Assembly (NCBI GenBank): GCA_947488295.1
Contig: CANKYU010000001.1
Span: 248,001 to 312,000 of the forward strand
Length of the DNA: 64,000 bases
DNA from: an uncultured Anderseniella sp.
GTDB lineage: Bacteria; Pseudomonadota; Alphaproteobacteria; Rhizobiales; Aestuariivirgaceae
Direction of reading: 5' to 3'
In this document: one piece after another, positions 61,376-64,000 of the stretch
Layout: each line of letters begins with the position of its first letter
How positions within the stretch are numbered: the first letter of the stretch is position 1
Notes under the pieces: model-generated
Told to the model about the DNA's origin: nothing
The model's database searches: none
Seen by the model: the letters and a program-made list of their open reading frames with translations, nothing else
Made by a program: the position numbers and the translations under genes

Positions 61376-62389
61376 ATGAAATTCCACAAAACACTCATGG
61401 CTGTTTTGGCGGCCGGCACACTATTGGCGGCCGGCATCGCACAAGCCCAGTCGCCCACGTTTTTCCGCATTGGCACAGGTGGTGCCGGCGGCACCTACTT
61501 CCCCATCGGCGGCACCATTGCCAATGGCATTTCCGCACCTCCCGGTGCGCGGGCCTGTGACAAGGGTGGCCAGTGCGGTGTACCCGGCCTGATCGCCATC
61601 GCCCAGTCGACCACGGCATCGGTGTTCAACAATGCCGCCGTTCAAAACGGTGAGCTGGAAGCCGGCCTTGCGGCTGCCGACGTCACCCGCTCGATGTATC
61701 TGGGCGAAGGCAAGTTTGAAGGCAAGCCGCATCCGAAACTGCGCATCATTGCGAACCTGTTTCCCGAAGATCTGCATCTGGTCATGCCCAAGGGCGCGAA
61801 AATCAATGACCTCGGCGACCTGAAAGGCAAGCGCGTCGGTATCGCACAGGCAGGATCCGGCACCCAGGTTGCGGTGTTGCAGATGCTCGAGGCATGGGGT
61901 GTGAACCGTGACAATATGGAAGAAGCCGAACTGAACAATAGCCAGAGTGCGGAACGCCTGGCCGACGGTCAGCTCGACGCCTATTTCTATGCCGCCGGCT
62001 GGCCGGTTGCAGCCATGGTGCAATTGTCCTCAACCAAGGGCATGAGCCTGCATTCGTTCTCTGAAGATGACCTGAAAAAAATCAATGGTGTCATCCCGGC
62101 GTATATTCCGTCCAAGATTCCGGCCGGCGTCTACGAAGGTGTCGATACCGATACGCTGACACCAGCCGTGAGTGCTATGCTGGTGGTATCTTCGGACCAG
62201 TCCGAAGAGCTTGTTTACGGCATCACCAAGGCCCTGTGGAACGACAATACCCGCAAGCTGCTCGACAATGGCCATGCCAAGGGCAAGCAGATCACGCCGG
62301 ACACTGCGCTTGACGGTGTTGCCGCACTGGGTGTGCCGCTGCATCCGGGCGCCGAGAAGTTCTACAAGGAAGTCGGCCTGCTGAAGTAA
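61376..62389 (+). CDS. TAXI-family TRAP transporter solute-binding protein (second system)
   Basis: The 337-residue protein has a signal peptide (MKFHKTLMAVLAAGTLLAAG, cleavage near AQA|QSP). The mature start FFRIGTGGAGGTYFPIGGTI is a hallmark of the TAXI group, followed by DLGDLKGKRVGIAQAGSGTQ. TAXI proteins bind glutamate or other organic acids. GGAGAAAAGGA precedes ATG 61376. A strong hairpin (62423-62454) and the permease gene follow. It is divergent from a LysR gene that may respond to the same ligand. Confidence 0.9.
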   Translation: MKFHKTLMAVLAAGTLLAAGIAQAQSPTFFRIGTGGAGGTYFPIGGTIANGISAPPGARACDKGGQCGVPGLIAIAQSTTASVFNNAAVQNGELEAGLAAADVTRSMYLGEGKFEGKPHPKLRIIANLFPEDLHLVMPKGAKINDLGDLKGKRVGIAQAGSGTQVAVLQMLEAWGVNRDNMEEAELNNSQSAERLADGQLDAYFYAAGWPVAAMVQLSSTKGMSLHSFSEDDLKKINGVIPAYIPSKIPAGVYEGVDTDTLTPAVSAMLVVSSDQSEELVYGITKALWNDNTRKLLDNGHAKGKQITPDTALDGVAALGVPLHPGAEKFYKEVGLLK

Positions 62390-62422
62390 GGCGGCGTTTC
62401 TCTAAAGCTTCGAACAAGAAAC

Positions 62423-62454
62423 GACAGGCGTCGCCTATTCAGGCGTCGCCTGTC
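62423..62454 (+). other. Intercistronic hairpin after second TAXI gene
   Basis: GACAGGCG-T-CGCCT at 62423-62436 pairs with AGGCG-T-CGCCTGTC at 62441-62454 around a 4-base loop, 13 pairs with one T-T mismatch. No T-run follows. It separates the binding protein gene from the permease. Confidence 0.65.
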
Positions 62455-62486
62455 ACCCGGAAGACCTGCGCAATGGGGAGGCCATC

Positions 62487-64000
62487 ATGAGCACATCGAG
62501 CGATACTGATCGTGAGCTGTCAGCCGAAGAGCTTGCAGCCATCGAGGAAAAGTATGACGAGGCGTCCCAGACGCGGCAGATATCGCCGTCGGTCGGCAAG
62601 GTGTTGCGGGTGGTGGCCCTGGTGTTTGCGCTTTACCACTATCTCACCGCAGGCTTCGGCCTGCCGGCTGATCACTGGCACATGGGCTGGCATCTGACCG
62701 GCCTGTTCATTCTCACCTATGCCCTGTTCCCGATCTTCAGGACCAGGTCCCTGCTGGCCATGAAAGTGAGCCGGTTGCGGGTCGGCAACATACCCTTTTA
62801 CGACCTGGTGTTCATGGCGCTGGGTGTAGCCGCGTCGCTTTATGTCGGCCTGGCGTGGCGTGGCATTCCGGCACTCGGCATCGAGGAACAGACGTTCAGG
62901 ATGGGCAATCCCAACTCGTACGACATCTTCTTCGGTGTGGTTATCATCTTGCTGGTGCTCGATCTGGCGCGGCGCACCCTTGGTTGGGTGCTGCCGCTCA
63001 TCATCTGCATATTCATTTCCTACGCGCTGCTCGGGCCATATTTCCCCGGCATCCTGCAACATCCCGGCGTGAAGTTTAACACGTTTGTTTCGAGCATGTA
63101 CTTCCCGCAGGAAGGCATCTTCGGCGTCACGCTGTGGGTTGTATCCACTATCGTGTTTCACTTCGTGCTGTTCGGCGTGATCGCCCAGCGCACCGGTCTT
63201 GGAGCCCTGTTCATCGACAATGCGACCATCCTCGCCGGTCGCTACACCGGTGGTCCCGCAAAGGTGTCGGTGGTCTCGTCAGCCTTTTTCGGCACCATTT
63301 CCGGTTCCTCGGTCGCCAACACGGTGTCCACCGGCGCGCTGACCATCCCCAACATGAAACGGCTTGGATACCCGGCTCATTTTGCCGGCGGTGTCGAGGC
63401 GGCTGCGTCGGCCGGCGGGCAGATCACCCCGCCGATCATGGGGGCAGCCGCCTTTATCATGGCGGAGTTCCTCGAACTTCCCTACACGACGATCGTGATC
63501 GCGGCGATCTTTCCCGCCTTGCTGCATTATGTCGGCGTGTTCGCTGTCGTGCACCTGATGGCGCGCAAGCTGGACCTGAAGGGCATGTCGAAGGAGATGC
63601 TGCCCCAGTTTGCCGAGGTCTGGCGTGACGGCTGGGCGAACATCATTCCGCTGATCGGGCTGCTGCTGGTGCTGTTTTCCGGTTACACACCGTTCATGTC
63701 GGCATTCTGCGGTATCTCGCTGTCGGTCATCGTCGGCATGTCCCGCTACAAGACCCCAGTCACGCTGGTGCTGCCGGCCATGTTTATCGCTTTCGTGCTG
63801 TGGAAGTATTCGGATGGCGGCTTCGATCTGGTGATGAGTGCAATACTGATCACGATTTCAATCATCGGGACGTTCAACCCGCAATCCCGCGTGCTGATCC
63901 CTGAAATGAGCGAGTCCGTGCAGCTGGGTGTGAAATATGCCCTGGCGGTGGGTGCCGCGTCTGCCGCGGTCGGCATTGTCGTCGGCGTCATCAACACCAC
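62487..64000 (+). CDS. TRAP transporter fused permease (partial, runs off window end)
   Basis: Reading from ATG 62487 (GGGGAGG at 62475-62482) gives 504 residues to the window edge with no stop. The N-terminus is charged and cytosolic (SSDTDRELSAEELAAIEEKY), followed by DctQ-like segments and then the DctM-type large part: FFGTISGSSVANTVSTGALT, NMKRLGYPAHFAGGVEAAAS and SAGGQITPPIMGAAAFIMAE. It is the fused permease of the second TAXI-TRAP system. The last segments and C-terminus lie beyond the window. Confidence 0.93.
   Translation, partial: MSTSSDTDRELSAEELAAIEEKYDEASQTRQISPSVGKVLRVVALVFALYHYLTAGFGLPADHWHMGWHLTGLFILTYALFPIFRTRSLLAMKVSRLRVGNIPFYDLVFMALGVAASLYVGLAWRGIPALGIEEQTFRMGNPNSYDIFFGVVIILLVLDLARRTLGWVLPLIICIFISYALLGPYFPGILQHPGVKFNTFVSSMYFPQEGIFGVTLWVVSTIVFHFVLFGVIAQRTGLGALFIDNATILAGRYTGGPAKVSVVSSAFFGTISGSSVANTVSTGALTIPNMKRLGYPAHFAGGVEAAASAGGQITPPIMGAAAFIMAEFLELPYTTIVIAAIFPALLHYVGVFAVVHLMARKLDLKGMSKEMLPQFAEVWRDGWANIIPLIGLLLVLFSGYTPFMSAFCGISLSVIVGMSRYKTPVTLVLPAMFIAFVLWKYSDGGFDLVMSAILITISIIGTFNPQSRVLIPEMSESVQLGVKYALAVGAASAAVGIVVGVINT

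Overview
The window reads as a chromosomal segment of an aerobic, heterotrophic alphaproteobacterium, probably from or near the Hyphomicrobiales (Rhizobiales). This is inferred from the moderately high GC coding sequence, the malonate operon of rhizobial type with a MatR-like operator, the many high-affinity uptake systems of ABC, TRAP and tripartite tricarboxylate (TTT) type, and the housekeeping genes ispG, ispA, mtgA and rpmF. No rRNA, tRNA, CRISPR array, integrase or complete insertion sequence was seen.

Region by region. 1-3113: edge of a LysR gene, two small exported or cytosolic fold proteins (SnoaL, cupin), an AtzH/HpxZ-like protein, a FadR-type GntR regulator and another SnoaL protein. 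3361-10524: an operon for uptake and hydrolysis of an unknown nitrogenous compound. It encodes a Liv-type binding protein, a LivH permease, one polypeptide that fuses LivM, LivG and LivF, a cytosine-deaminase-like amidohydrolase and an amidase. 10521-17661: VOC protein, acyl-CoA ligase, agmatinase-family ureohydrolase, a 262-266 bp folded MITE-like element, a TAXI-TRAP transporter and a TerB-like protein. 17817-22265: Asp/Glu racemase-family enzyme, ispG, ispA, mtgA. 22410-26824: SulP transporter, universal stress protein, FAD oxidoreductase and HpcH/HpaI aldolase. 26869-27256: a GIY-YIG nuclease gene bracketed by two REP-like palindromes. 27458-37842: rpmF, small membrane and DUF924 proteins, two c-type cytochromes, an acyl-CoA synthetase, a sigma-54 activator whose receiver lacks the phospho-acceptor Asp, a LOG-family protein, a DMT exporter and a beta-CASP nuclease. 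37952-44606: a complete malonate module (matB, matA, dctM, dctQ, dctP, divergent matR with a palindromic operator).

44767-47905 is a conspicuously AT-rich two-gene island. It encodes an exported protein with a zinc-phospholipase-C/P1-nuclease-like metal motif, translationally coupled to an exported caspase-like protease with a peptidoglycan-binding region. I find no precise family match for the pair, and it is the best candidate here for an undescribed system.

47946-56705: 2-hydroxyacid dehydrogenase, aldo/keto reductase, 6PGDH-like dehydrogenase, TctABC transporter, then divergent aspartate dehydrogenase and gamma-glutamyltransferase-family enzyme. 56834-58399: an outer-membrane-type protein with terminator, a frameshifted gene remnant, and a short transcription unit with a 17-codon ORF. 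58400-64000: an acyltransferase-like protein and a DUF6065-like protein, a LysR regulator, and a second TAXI-TRAP system cut by the window end.

A recurrent design is visible. In four of the five transporter operons the binding-protein gene is followed by a GC-rich intercistronic hairpin before the permease gene, which fits higher expression of the periplasmic binding protein than of the membrane parts.
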